Origin: Thermohalobaculum sp039513195
Lineage (GTDB): Bacteria > Pseudomonadota > Alphaproteobacteria > Rhodobacterales > Rhodobacteraceae
Length of the DNA stretch: 64,000 bases
Direction: 5' to 3'
Assembly (NCBI GenBank): GCA_039513195.1
Contig: JBCCRM010000009.1
Location: forward strand, 90,883-154,882
Both the position numbers and the translations under genes were made by a program. The first letter of the stretch is position 1; every line of letters starts with the position of its first letter. A model generated the notes under the pieces. That model ran no database searches, had not been told where the DNA came from, and was given only the letters and a program-made list of their open reading frames with translations. This document shows positions 26,701 to 34,223 of this stretch, piece by piece.

Positions 26701-26885
26701 ACGGCATTCTGTTCGCGACAGCGATTGTGCTGTTCCTTATCCCGTGCCTCTATGTGGTGGTCGAGGACCTGCGCTGGTTGGCGCGCGGTGCTTGGCGCGG
26801 TGCCGGTTGGGCCTTGTTTCCGGAACCGCCGCGGGGCAGGGCGGTGCAGCCTGCGCCCGGCAGCGGTCTGCGGGAGCATCCTTAA
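23718..26885 (+). CDS. RND-family efflux transporter, inner-membrane pump
   Basis: HAE1/AcrB-like proton-driven pump, 1055 aa, with a GTG start coupled to the adaptor. The proton-relay Asp pair in TM4 is intact (ALGIVVDDAIVAGENIYEY). Other landmarks are the TM1 region NLLMLVLLIGGFFFATQIRQ, the porter-domain LPGAAPAEVEQSV, and the second-half membrane set ending FVSTIFGAIALGG-like then RFRPILLTTVTTFGGLAPM. Length is normal for the family. Confidence 0.94.
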   Translation: MTGPPRDTGPIAWMAGHSVAPNLLMLVLLIGGFFFATQIRQEVFPSFETDIVSTTVKLPGAAPAEVEQSVVLAVEDALADVIGIDELTSSASEGSARIYAELGTDRPAQVVFDEIAQAVDRITTLPEDAEEPVVNLVALREDVIDMLIYGDVDERSLRMAAETLRTRLLQDPDISDVVLEGVRDLEIHVEIPPGRLRALGLTLPEVAETIRRTALERSGGTLETAGGEILLRLADRRDTALDFARIPVITDPRGTVLRLGDIATVRHGFADTDAIASFNGKPAIRLDIYRVGEETPISVSDAVRRALPKAMGALPAEIESIIVVDDSEIYRARMELLMKNGFFGLVLVLLILSLFLEFKLAFWVAVGIPTAFLGTFLFLPWFDVSVNMVTMFAFILALGIVVDDAIVAGENIYEYRERGMGPLEAAIQGARDIAVPLSFSILTNIAAFLPLAMVPGGFGKFWVVIPMVVGTAFLLSWIEALFVLPAHLAGVRGRRPQEQGWAARVPRAFAVGLDWVVERIYGPLLRVAMEWRYTTVALMIGVLAVTLAWPLSDRMGFTLFPSVPRDNARISVAMPVDAPLETRIAVRDQAVAAAERIIATEGDLAHGIYALVEEGRVRLRTYLVPEAEREMSTSAFARAWREQLGEIPAARSARFTSSFGGPGGSEGIEIDLSHDDPEMLRAAATALTARLAELDAVRDPEDGITLGKRELTFRLTDAGRAAGLTSAEVAEQVRAAFFGAEALSQQDGRHEVSVRVRLPEAAVRSEQAFEGLILRLPEGGEIPLAEAAVTETGRAEAQISRTDRRRVLTVTASIEPEDETTRIVTALEDRILPQLAAEVPGLGYRFGGSLATKAKTIDSFKVSITLTLLVIYALLAIPFRSYIQPAIVMAAIPFGLAGAILGHLIMDMSLSMVSIFGAIALGGVVINAAIVMIDYANKRRDAGASPFDAMWRAGKRRFRPILLTTVTTFGGLAPMIFETSAQARFLVPMAVSLGYGILFATAIVLFLIPCLYVVVEDLRWLARGAWRGAGWALFPEPPRGRAVQPAPGSGLREHP

Positions 26886-26901
26886 ACGGCACCCCGCCGT
26901 T
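26885..26901 (+). terminator. Hairpin at the end of the RND operon
   Basis: AACGGC (26885-26890) pairs with GCCGTT (26896-26901) around ACCCC, starting at the stop codon, and is followed by the T/G-rich GTTGTGT. A plausible terminator for the efflux operon, which converges on rng. Confidence 0.5.
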
Positions 26902-27040
26902 GTTGTGTACGCCCCCACCCGTGTGGCCGCCGGCAGTGTCCGGTTGGCAGTCTCCGGTGCCCAGTGTCGCCAGTTCCGCTCAGTCTCCGCGATGTCCAGG
27001 GATGTTAACGGCGTGCAGGCCCCGAAATCCTGAGCGAAAG

Positions 27041-27065
27041 ACTATGCATATGATTTGTGCATAGT
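27041..27065. promoter_or_regulatory. Palindrome ACTATGCA-N9-TGCATAGT between convergent genes
   Basis: A perfect 8-bp inverted repeat with a 9-nt spacer, 33 nt beyond the rng stop. On the rng strand it is followed by CTTTC, so it could form the rng terminator. TTGTGCAT also occurs twice as a direct repeat (27056-27063 and 27067-27074). It is AT-rich against the background. A protein-binding operator is possible, but no promoter for a neighbouring gene is evident. Confidence 0.4.
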
Positions 27066-27097
27066 TTGTGCATCCGCCGTGCAGGCCATTTTCGGCC

Positions 27098-28249
27098 CTA
27101 GAAAAGCTCGCTCAAGGGTCGCCTTTCACGCTTCCTCTGCAACTCCAGATGGCCGAGCGGGGTCCATCCCGCGATGGTCGTCTCGATTGGGTCGCGCCGC
27201 AGCGCTGCCTTCAGGGCCTCCTCGACTCTCTTGCGGTCACCCTTTTTCATCGGCGCCATATCGACAGTGATTTGCCCGCCAAGCCCGCGGAGCCGCAGCT
27301 GCCTTGGCAGCTCTTTTGCCGCTTCAAGATTGGCCTTCACACCATTGGCAAAGCTGAAATCTCCGCCTGTGTTGATATCAATTAAGATCATCGCGGAGGT
27401 CGGTTCGATGGCCATCCACCCCCCTGAAGGTAGGTTGACCCGAGGCTTGCAAAGTCGCTCGACGTCGTCCCACACCCCGTAGTGGTCGAAAAGATCGGCT
27501 TCGTCGGCGTGGCGGCTTCGCCCCGCTATCGCCTTCAGAACATGCTCTAAGTACATCATAAAATCGTTCCAAACATCTGTCTTTGAACTGATTTCAACTA
27601 TCGTATCATGCAGATCCCATTCAGAAAGCGCCTGTTCGGCGGCTGAACTTTGTATCGCGAGATTACCCGATGCTGATCTTCTGGCATGATCTTCTGCAGT
27701 TTCCAGCCGACCGAGAGCCCAGGCAATGTCCTGACACAGCGGACCAGCATTCAACCCCTGCGCTTCGGTCCGAACGATCAAACCAATCGGCCTATTATTC
27801 TCTCGCTTTTCCAGATTGTTACAGAGGAAATCTAATGCAATGTTGGTCAGGCGAGCGCGTTCCTCATCGCAGCGGATTTGCCGCGAAACATTGATGCCGG
27901 GTGTGTCCGGCGTGACGATCACGAAGCGGCTCTTGTAGAGCACCCGCTGGGTTATCGGCGCTGCTTTTCCAGGTTCCGCACAGCCTGTAACTTGAACAAG
28001 AATATCAGATTTGAACTGCAACTCTTTACTAAAACGAAGATATCCGACTTCTCTGTGACCTAGCTTGACAAAGGCGCCCCCGAGCTTCGGGGCGATCCGA
28101 TCGACCGTCGCCCAATAGACGGCGCCCGGTCGGGGCACCGTATCCTTAGGTTGTGGGTCGATCAGCAAGTCCTCCAGAACCCCATCGACCACCAATGCGG
28201 CGCGGCTCTGGCCATCCTGCAGCTCGATCAGGACCACGCGGCCCTTCAT
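27098..28249 (-). CDS. rng: Ribonuclease E/G family protein (short, RNase G type)
   Basis: Single-strand endoribonuclease of 383 aa, much shorter than RNase E and lacking the C-terminal degradosome scaffold. The DNase-I-like catalytic motif MILIDINTGGDFSF is intact. S1-like N-terminal region GAVYWATVDRIAPKLGGAFV is followed by GHREVGYLRF. The C-terminus GGQITVDMAPMKKGDRKRVE and the final RERRPLSELF fit the family. It is the last gene of the minus-strand housekeeping block; its middle part is less GC-rich than its neighbours. Confidence 0.92.
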   Translation of the reverse strand: MKGRVVLIELQDGQSRAALVVDGVLEDLLIDPQPKDTVPRPGAVYWATVDRIAPKLGGAFVKLGHREVGYLRFSKELQFKSDILVQVTGCAEPGKAAPITQRVLYKSRFVIVTPDTPGINVSRQIRCDEERARLTNIALDFLCNNLEKRENNRPIGLIVRTEAQGLNAGPLCQDIAWALGRLETAEDHARRSASGNLAIQSSAAEQALSEWDLHDTIVEISSKTDVWNDFMMYLEHVLKAIAGRSRHADEADLFDHYGVWDDVERLCKPRVNLPSGGWMAIEPTSAMILIDINTGGDFSFANGVKANLEAAKELPRQLRLRGLGGQITVDMAPMKKGDRKRVEEALKAALRRDPIETTIAGWTPLGHLELQRKRERRPLSELF

Positions 28250-28274
28250 CGCTGGATGGGATCCGAACCGATTG

Positions 28275-28868
28275 TCATGCTTCCCCTGCCTGCAGTGGGA
28301 CGGGGTAGCCGATGCCGCCCAAAAGCGTCATAGTCTCGCTTAAAGGCAGACCGACGACATTGGTGTAAGATCCTGATATCCAGGGAATAAATGCAGCCGC
28401 TCTTCCTTGAATTGCATAACCGCCGGCCTTGCCCTGCCATTCGCCGGACCGCAAATAGGCTGACAGCTCTGCTTCCGAGAGGCGCTTAACCTGTACCCGC
28501 GTCTCGACCAGCTTGGTCCGTTCTAGACCGCCGAGCCTAACGCAGACCGCCGTTGTCACCCGGTGCCGCCGACCGGAGAGTAGGGAGAGGAACTCAGCAG
28601 CTTCTGCCTTACCGCCTGGTTTGCCGAGAATACGACGTCCCGCTGAAACGACCGTATCTGCCGCCAGGACCAAGGCACTCGGCTCCAGTACAGCCCTGCA
28701 TTTTGCTACGGCCATGCGGGCAGCATATTCCCGTGACCGCTCGCCAGGATATGGCGTCTCGTCGACATCTGCCGGGCAGACTGCGTCGGGGACAACATCG
28801 ACTTGTGCCAACAACTCCATGCGCCGGACCGACGCGGAGGCGAGGATCAGCTTCGGCTGGACATCCAT
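28275..28868 (-). CDS. maf: Maf-like nucleoside triphosphate pyrophosphatase
   Basis: House-cleaning pyrophosphatase for non-canonical nucleotides, 197 aa. Family motifs are LILASASVRRMELL at the N-terminus, REYAARMAVAKCRAV, LAADTVVSAGRRILGKP, GRRHRVTTAV, and WQGKAGGYAIQGRAAAFI. I chose ATG 28868 (MDVQPKL), since upstream in-frame codons give only Gly/Pro-rich sequence without homology. It lies 25 nt before rng. Confidence 0.93.
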   Translation of the reverse strand: MDVQPKLILASASVRRMELLAQVDVVPDAVCPADVDETPYPGERSREYAARMAVAKCRAVLEPSALVLAADTVVSAGRRILGKPGGKAEAAEFLSLLSGRRHRVTTAVCVRLGGLERTKLVETRVQVKRLSEAELSAYLRSGEWQGKAGGYAIQGRAAAFIPWISGSYTNVVGLPLSETMTLLGGIGYPVPLQAGEA

Positions 28869-28920
28869 CGCCAAATTTTGGTGACTTGCGCCCCGCACGG
28901 CGGAGCCGGGCGCGGCCTGG

Positions 28921-28939
28921 GCGGGGCTCGATGCCCCGC
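28921..28939. terminator. Hairpin between infA and maf
   Basis: GCGGGGC (28921-28927) pairs with GCCCCGC (28933-28939) around TCGAT, with further GGCC flanks able to pair. It lies in the 124-nt gap between infA and maf on the minus-strand transcript. It may partly terminate infA transcription. No T-run is present. Confidence 0.4.
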
Positions 28940-28992
28940 TTGGGCCGGCCCCCTCTCCAAAACCGCGATCTGGCTCTAGGCCCATGAGACGA

Positions 28993-29211
28993 TCACTTGA
29001 ATCGATAAGTGATCCGCCCTTTTGTCAGATCATATGGCGTCATTTCGACCTGAACCTTATCGCCGGCCAGAACCCGGATCCGGTTCTTGCGCATCTTGCC
29101 AGCCGTATGCGCGATGATTTCATGCCCGTTTTCCAGCGTTACCCGAAACGTCGCATTCGGCAGCAACTCGGTCACCGTGCCGGGGAACTCCAGCGTTTCT
29201 TCTTTGGCCAT
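28993..29211 (-). CDS. infA: Translation initiation factor IF-1
   Basis: S1/OB-fold initiation factor, 72 aa, standard length. Starts MAKEETLEFPGTVTELLPNA and ends MTPYDLTKGRITYRFK, both diagnostic. The ribosome binding site AGGAG sits six bases before the ATG. The frame is open upstream of the ATG but carries no family sequence. Confidence 0.98.
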   Translation of the reverse strand: MAKEETLEFPGTVTELLPNATFRVTLENGHEIIAHTAGKMRKNRIRVLAGDKVQVEMTPYDLTKGRITYRFK

Positions 29212-29282
29212 TGGCTCTCCTAAAGGACGGAATTGCCGCGGAGGATGGTCCCGGCCGCCGGCATTTGCAAGCCCCCGCCATA

Positions 29283-29726
29283 TCACGCAAACCGGCTTGC
29301 CATATGGGCCAGGATCTGGTCGCGGGTTTGACGATAGGCATCCAGTTTTTGCGCTCGGCTCTCCCCAAGGGCCGATGGGTCGAGCGTTGGCCAGTAGATT
29401 ACCTCGACTGCGAAATGCCGTGTGTATTCCAGCGCCTTGCGCTGTGCGGCAGGGGAGAGGGCGATGATCTCGTCGTAGCCGCCGATATCGTCGCCCCACT
29501 CCTCCATCTCATCGAAGCTCTTCGGTCGGTGATTGCCCAGATCGACCCCAATTTCCGCGGCTGCTGCCACCATGAACGGGTCCATCTCGGTCTCGTGGCG
29601 CACGCCTGCGGACTGCACGAAGATCTCTCGACCGTGGCTTCGTTTCAGTAGGGCTTCGGCTAGGGGAGAGCGTATTGTGTTGAAGTTGCAGCAAAAAAGG
29701 ATGGAGCCGGGGCGCCGCACCCTCAC
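29283..29726 (-). CDS. Low-molecular-weight protein tyrosine phosphatase family protein
   Basis: A 147-aa protein with the CX5R active-site loop CNFNTIRSP near the N-terminus and the general-acid region YWPTLDPSA. Arsenate reductases share this fold, so substrate is uncertain. The GTG start overlaps the stop of the UPF0262 gene (GTGA). In alphaproteobacteria this gene commonly sits between UPF0262 and infA, as here. Confidence 0.88.
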   Translation of the reverse strand: MRVRRPGSILFCCNFNTIRSPLAEALLKRSHGREIFVQSAGVRHETEMDPFMVAAAAEIGVDLGNHRPKSFDEMEEWGDDIGGYDEIIALSPAAQRKALEYTRHFAVEVIYWPTLDPSALGESRAQKLDAYRQTRDQILAHMASRFA

Positions 29727-30211
29727 CCCCGGAACTGCAGGGCGCAGATCACGGTGAAAAGGCGCCGGGCCGTGACCTGATCGGTTGCGACCTTCCCGTC
29801 GAGCCGGTCGATCAGGACTCGCGCGCCTTCGTCATGGACGCCGCGTCGGCCCATGTCGATCGCCTCGATCTTCGACGGAGGCAGGCGTTTGACCGCATCG
29901 AAATAGCTCTCGCAGATCGCGAAGTAGTCTTTGATGATGCCTCTCAGCGGCGCAAGCGACAGGTGCAGTTCGGTGGCGGGGCCGCCGTCCTCGGTGGTGA
30001 CACTCAGCGCGAGGAGCCGGTCATCCATGCCGATATGGAGGATGTAGGGGCCGGCTGGCGCGTCCTCCCGTGCGATCTGAAAGCGATTCTCCTCGGCCAA
30101 ATCGAACACCGCGAGATCCAGCTCTTGCTGGATCTCGGGCGTCCTCGCGCGGGGACGGTCTTCCCGCAACGCCACTCGGGTCAGGCGGTCCGTTGGCGCG
30201 AAGAGGCTCAT
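29723..30211 (-). CDS. UPF0262 family protein
   Basis: A conserved alphaproteobacterial protein of unknown function, 162 aa. Recognised by PEIQQELDLAVFDLAEENRF, LSLAPLRGIIKDYFAICESY and the C-terminal IEAIDMGRRGVHDEGARVL. Start ATG overlaps the hisD stop (ATGA), so it is translationally coupled to hisD, the usual arrangement. Confidence 0.92.
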   Translation of the reverse strand: MSLFAPTDRLTRVALREDRPRARTPEIQQELDLAVFDLAEENRFQIAREDAPAGPYILHIGMDDRLLALSVTTEDGGPATELHLSLAPLRGIIKDYFAICESYFDAVKRLPPSKIEAIDMGRRGVHDEGARVLIDRLDGKVATDQVTARRLFTVICALQFRG

Positions 30212-31524
30212 CCGGCAGCCTTTTTTGCCGGCAGCGCATCGAGGCGCGCACGCACCGACAGGCCATGTGCTTCCAACCCCTCCGCCCGGGCCAACGCTTC
30301 CGCCGCCGGACCGATGGCAGCCAGGCTCTCCGCCGTCATGCGGGCAATGGTTGTGCGCTTCATGAAATCCAGCACCGATAGGCCCGAGGAAAAGCGTGCC
30401 GAGCGCGCGGTCGGCAGGACATGGTTGGGGCCCCCCACATAGTCGCCGATCGCCTCCGGCGTCATGGCGCCTAAGAAGATCGCACCTGCATGGCGGATCT
30501 GCGCCAGCAGCGGCTCTGGATCGGCGACTGCGATCTCCAGATGCTCCGGCGCGATGCGGTTCGTCAGCGCCGCCGCTTGGTTCCAATCGCGTACAACAAT
30601 CACCGCGCCATGCTGCGCCCAAGACGCCGCGGCAATCTCGCCCCGCGCCAGGCTTTGCAGGCGCCGTTCCACTGCCCGGGCGACCTCCGCCCCGAAGGCT
30701 GCGTCGTCGGTGATCAACAAGGCCTGGGCCGCACTGTCATGTTCGGCCTGTGCGAGAAGGTCGATGGCAACCCAATCCGGGTCGTTCGCGGCGTCCGCTA
30801 GGATCAGCACCTCGGACGGACCGGCGATCATGTCGATGCCGACGCGACCGAAGACCTGACGCTTCGCTTCGGCCACCCAGGCGTTTCCGGGGCCGGTGAT
30901 CACATCCACTGGCCGGATCGGTCCGGCGCCGAAGGCCAGCGCTGCCACCGCCTGGGCGCCGCCGATCCGCCATATCTCGTCGATGCCACAGAGGCGGGCG
31001 GCCAGCAACACCAGCGGGTTCAGTAGGGCGTCCGGGGTCGGCACCGCCATGGCGAGGCGCCCAACACCCGCAACCTTCGCCGGGATTGCATTCATCAGGA
31101 CCGAGGAAGGATACGCCGCCAAGCCGCCCGGCACATAAAGTCCCGCCGCATCCACCGGCGTCCACCGCCAGCCGAGCTCTGCCCCCGTGGCGTCTTCCCA
31201 GGACTGATTCTCTGGCCGTTGCCGGTCGTGATAGGCGCGGATGCGCGCCGACGCCAGCTCCAGCGCCTCCGCTTGTTCCGCAGGCACCCGCGCGATGGCT
31301 GCGTCGATCTCCGCCGCCGGGATCGCCAGCGTCTCCGCTGCTGCGTCCCATCGGTCGAACCGCGCGGTCAGTGTCGCAACCGCTTTCGCCCCGTCTGCCC
31401 GGACAGCGTCGATGATCTCGGCGACATCGGCCGCAACATCCGCATCCGCCTCCCGTTTCTGGGCGAGGAGCGCTGCGAAGCCACGCTCGAACGCAACGTC
31501 GTCATGGGCAAGGAATGCTGGCAT
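30208..31524 (-). CDS. hisD: Histidinol dehydrogenase
   Basis: Catalyses the last two steps of histidine synthesis, histidinol to histidine, using Zn and NAD. 438 aa from ATG 31524 (MPAFLAHDD), the usual N-terminus in this group; a GTG at 31557 would add 11 residues. Motifs are GLYVPGGLAAYPSSVLMNAI, GIDEIWRIGGAQAVAALAFG, DVITGPGNAWVAEAKRQVFG, DMIAGPSEVLILAD, and APEHLEIAV with the catalytic His. Confidence 0.97.
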   Translation of the reverse strand: MPAFLAHDDVAFERGFAALLAQKREADADVAADVAEIIDAVRADGAKAVATLTARFDRWDAAAETLAIPAAEIDAAIARVPAEQAEALELASARIRAYHDRQRPENQSWEDATGAELGWRWTPVDAAGLYVPGGLAAYPSSVLMNAIPAKVAGVGRLAMAVPTPDALLNPLVLLAARLCGIDEIWRIGGAQAVAALAFGAGPIRPVDVITGPGNAWVAEAKRQVFGRVGIDMIAGPSEVLILADAANDPDWVAIDLLAQAEHDSAAQALLITDDAAFGAEVARAVERRLQSLARGEIAAASWAQHGAVIVVRDWNQAAALTNRIAPEHLEIAVADPEPLLAQIRHAGAIFLGAMTPEAIGDYVGGPNHVLPTARSARFSSGLSVLDFMKRTTIARMTAESLAAIGPAAEALARAEGLEAHGLSVRARLDALPAKKAAG

Positions 31525-31598
31525 GGCCGGGACCGATCCGAAAATCACCTGGCGCACCCTTTACCGGCGACCCGCCGGCTGGACAAGCGGCGCAGACT

Positions 31599-32423
31599 TT
31601 AGCACGGCAAACGCGAGATGCTGTAGGTGCGGCGGATATGCGCCTCGACCAAAAACCCCAATAGCAACAAGCCAAGATAGACCGAGATAGCGTAGCCTAG
31701 ATCGGTGGTGCGGGCCGTGTAGTTTAGGAAGACGGCGCCCCGCATCTGGTCGAGCAGGTGGAACAGCGGATTCCAGCCGAGGAAGTCCCGTAGGCCGCTT
31801 GCCGGACCGTTTGCGACGAAAAAGACGCCGGAGGTGAAAAACATTGTTCGCACATAGAGCGTCTGCACCAGAGCCGCCCAAGAGACGTAGAAGTGCAGGG
31901 CCATCATCAGCGTGCCGACAGCGACCCCGCCGATCCAAGCCGCCAGCATTGTCGTCAGGAATGTCAGGCCGTCCTGCATCACCCAGAGATCGCGGGCGAG
32001 CAAGTTCAGCACCAGCAGGATCGCCACTGCAAACAAGCTTTTATAGAGCAGCGCGAAAGCCTTGACGCAGATAAAGAGGAACGGCGTGGCCCGCTGGTGG
32101 TTCATCATGTCCTTCTTGATCGCCCCGCCGACGGCGGCGACGGTCCTGGTGTGGAGGAAGAACATCAAGAAGCCGAGTACGAGGAAGGTCGCCGCATCGC
32201 CCCGGATCGGGGTCGGGCGCAGGCCCATCACCTCGCTGAAAAGATAGAAGATAAAGCCCGCCGCCACGGGTTGCGCGACCGACAGCAGAATACCCAGCGA
32301 CGCGTTCCGATGTTCGGTACGCAGATCGCGCACAGTCAACGCGGAGATCAACGCCACATAGGCCGATATCGAGACGGCCAACGACTGGACCGGGACGGAC
32401 TGTTGCATGGCGAGCTCGGCCAT
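31599..32423 (-). CDS. kpsM: Capsule polysaccharide ABC exporter, permease (KpsM-like)
   Basis: ABC-2-type permease, 274 aa with about six transmembrane segments. It has the N-terminal region LTVRDLRTEHRNASLGIL typical of KpsM/BexB/CtrC permeases. Its ATPase and periplasmic partners, kpsT and kpsE, are 13 kb away at the other end of the polysaccharide locus. It is divergent from cysQ, so this gap (32424-32570) starts the plus-strand biosynthetic run. Confidence 0.88.
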   Translation of the reverse strand: MAELAMQQSVPVQSLAVSISAYVALISALTVRDLRTEHRNASLGILLSVAQPVAAGFIFYLFSEVMGLRPTPIRGDAATFLVLGFLMFFLHTRTVAAVGGAIKKDMMNHQRATPFLFICVKAFALLYKSLFAVAILLVLNLLARDLWVMQDGLTFLTTMLAAWIGGVAVGTLMMALHFYVSWAALVQTLYVRTMFFTSGVFFVANGPASGLRDFLGWNPLFHLLDQMRGAVFLNYTARTTDLGYAISVYLGLLLLGFLVEAHIRRTYSISRLPC

Positions 32424-32570
32424 CTCTCTCTGTTCGGCCGGGCAAAATCGCCGGGGCGTCTCGCTCGATCTCTGGCAAAACCGACTGACCGGACGGTTAA
32501 CGGCCGCGATGCTTGCGCTTCGGGCGGGCAGCGCCTAACCCATCGCGCTGAGAGATCAGAGGAGGGCAGG

Positions 32571-33371
32571 GTGGCAGTCGATTTGGATGCGGTGGAGGCG
32601 CAGATCCGCACACTGGCGGTCGAGGCTGGGCGGGCCATCATGGCAGTCTACCGGGCCGAGGACATGGGCGCGCAGCAAAAGGCGGATGCAAGCCCGGTGA
32701 CGGAGGCAGATCTCGCCGCCGACCGCTTGATCTCGGCCGGGCTTCGAGCGGCCTTTCCCGACACCCCCGTGGTGACGGAGGAGGAAGCCGCGACCCACAG
32801 CTATTTGGGCACCGGACAGTTCTTTTTGGTGGACCCGCTCGACGGCACCAAGGAATTCATCCAGCGCCGCGGTGAGTTTACCGTGAACATCGCGCTGGTC
32901 GAGGATGGGATGCCGATAATGGGCGTGGTTCTGGCACCGGCAATCGGTCGGGTCTTTGCCTCCCGTGCCGGTGGCGGTGCTGTGCAAGCCCGGCTCGGCG
33001 ACGATGGCGCACCGGTCAAAGGGACCGAGGCACCGATCCAGGTTTCGACCCCGGACAATGCGGCCTTGGTGGTGGTCGCCTCGAAATCGCACCGAGACCA
33101 GGCGACAGACGACTACATCGCGAAGTTTAATGTCGCCGATTTCACCTCCGCAGGCAGCTCGCTGAAATTCTGCCTCCTGGCTGCGGGGGAGGCGGATTTC
33201 TATCCCCGGCTGGGCCGGACCATGGAATGGGATACTGCCGCAGGCCACGCGGTCTTGCGCGCTGCAGGCGGCGAGGTTCTGCGCTTCGACGACCACTCTC
33301 CGCTGCTTTACGGAAAGCAGGGATACGAAAACCCGTTCTTCATCGCCCGGGCGCCGGGCGTCACGCTCTGA
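32571..33371 (+). CDS. cysQ: 3'(2'),5'-bisphosphate nucleotidase CysQ
   Basis: Removes PAP, the product left by sulfotransferases and sulfate reduction. 266 aa from GTG 32571, preceded by GGAGG at five bases. The Li-sensitive phosphatase motifs are complete: VVTEEEAA, FLVDPLDGTKEFIQRRGEFT, and MEWDTAAGHAVLRAAGG. First in the capsule run and 10 nt before kdsB. Its presence beside a sulfotransferase gene at 40523-41884 suggests it clears PAP during polysaccharide sulfation, though it may also serve sulfate assimilation. Confidence 0.93.
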   Translation: MAVDLDAVEAQIRTLAVEAGRAIMAVYRAEDMGAQQKADASPVTEADLAADRLISAGLRAAFPDTPVVTEEEAATHSYLGTGQFFLVDPLDGTKEFIQRRGEFTVNIALVEDGMPIMGVVLAPAIGRVFASRAGGGAVQARLGDDGAPVKGTEAPIQVSTPDNAALVVVASKSHRDQATDDYIAKFNVADFTSAGSSLKFCLLAAGEADFYPRLGRTMEWDTAAGHAVLRAAGGEVLRFDDHSPLLYGKQGYENPFFIARAPGVTL

Positions 33372-33381
33372 CCCCCCGCCC

Positions 33382-34188
33382 ATGAAGGGGCCAGTTGTGA
33401 TCGTCATCCCGGCGCGCTACGCGTCGACCCGCTTTCCCGGCAAGCCGCTGGCGACCCTGCGCGGCGCAACTGGCGAAGGACGCAGCCTCATCCGCCGGAG
33501 CTGGGATGCGGCCATGGCGGTGCCGGGCATCGATCGCGTGGTTGTGGCGACTGACGACGGTCGTATTGCGGCGGAAGCTGAAGCGTTCGGGGCCGAGATC
33601 GCGATGACCTCTGAGAGTGCCGAGAACGGGACCATCCGCTGCGCCGAGGCGCTTGCCGCTTGCCGGCCAGAGCCGGAGATCCTTGTCAACCTGCAGGGCG
33701 ATGCGCCGCTGACGCCGCCCTGGTTCGTTTCGGCCCTTGTCGATGCGATGCGCGCGAGACCGGAGATCCAGGTGGCCACCCCGGTGCTTCGCTGCGACGC
33801 AGAGGCGCTGGCCGGCTTTCACGCCGACCGCCGCGCCGGGCGGGTTGGCGGCACCACCGCGGCCATCGCCCGCGATGGCCGCGCGCTTTACTTTTCTAAA
33901 GAGGTTATTCCTTACACCGGCCGGACCCTCGCGGCGGGCGAAGAGATCCCGGTCCTGCACCATGTCGGCATCTATGCCTATAGGCCCGCCGCGCTCCGCG
34001 CCTATGCGGCCCTGCCAATGGGGCCGTTGGAGCGGTGGGAGGGGCTGGAGCAGTTGCGGTTCATGGAGCATGGGTGGGACGTCACCTGCATAGAGGTCGA
34101 GGCCCGGGGGGCGCAGTTCTGGGAGCTGAACAACCCGGAGGATTTGCCACGGATCGAGGCGATCCTCGCAGCGCGCGGGGCGGTCTAG
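33382..34188 (+). CDS. kdsB: 3-deoxy-manno-octulosonate (Kdo) cytidylyltransferase
   Basis: Activates Kdo as CMP-Kdo; 268 aa. N-terminal nucleotide-binding motif VVIVIPARYASTRFPGKPL is canonical. Two sites differ from the usual pattern: NGTIRCAEAL where SGT(D/E)R is normal, and NLQGDAPLTP where QGDEP is normal; the metal-binding Asp of QGD is kept. The C-terminus GIYAYRPAALRAYAALPMGP then LERWEGLEQLRF fits KdsB. In Kps loci the equivalent is KpsU. Confidence 0.88.
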   Translation: MKGPVVIVIPARYASTRFPGKPLATLRGATGEGRSLIRRSWDAAMAVPGIDRVVVATDDGRIAAEAEAFGAEIAMTSESAENGTIRCAEALAACRPEPEILVNLQGDAPLTPPWFVSALVDAMRARPEIQVATPVLRCDAEALAGFHADRRAGRVGGTTAAIARDGRALYFSKEVIPYTGRTLAAGEEIPVLHHVGIYAYRPAALRAYAALPMGPLERWEGLEQLRFMEHGWDVTCIEVEARGAQFWELNNPEDLPRIEAILAARGAV

Positions 34189-34223
34189 GGCAGAGTTTTC
34201 GGCCGCCCGTCTCGGTTGCGGTT

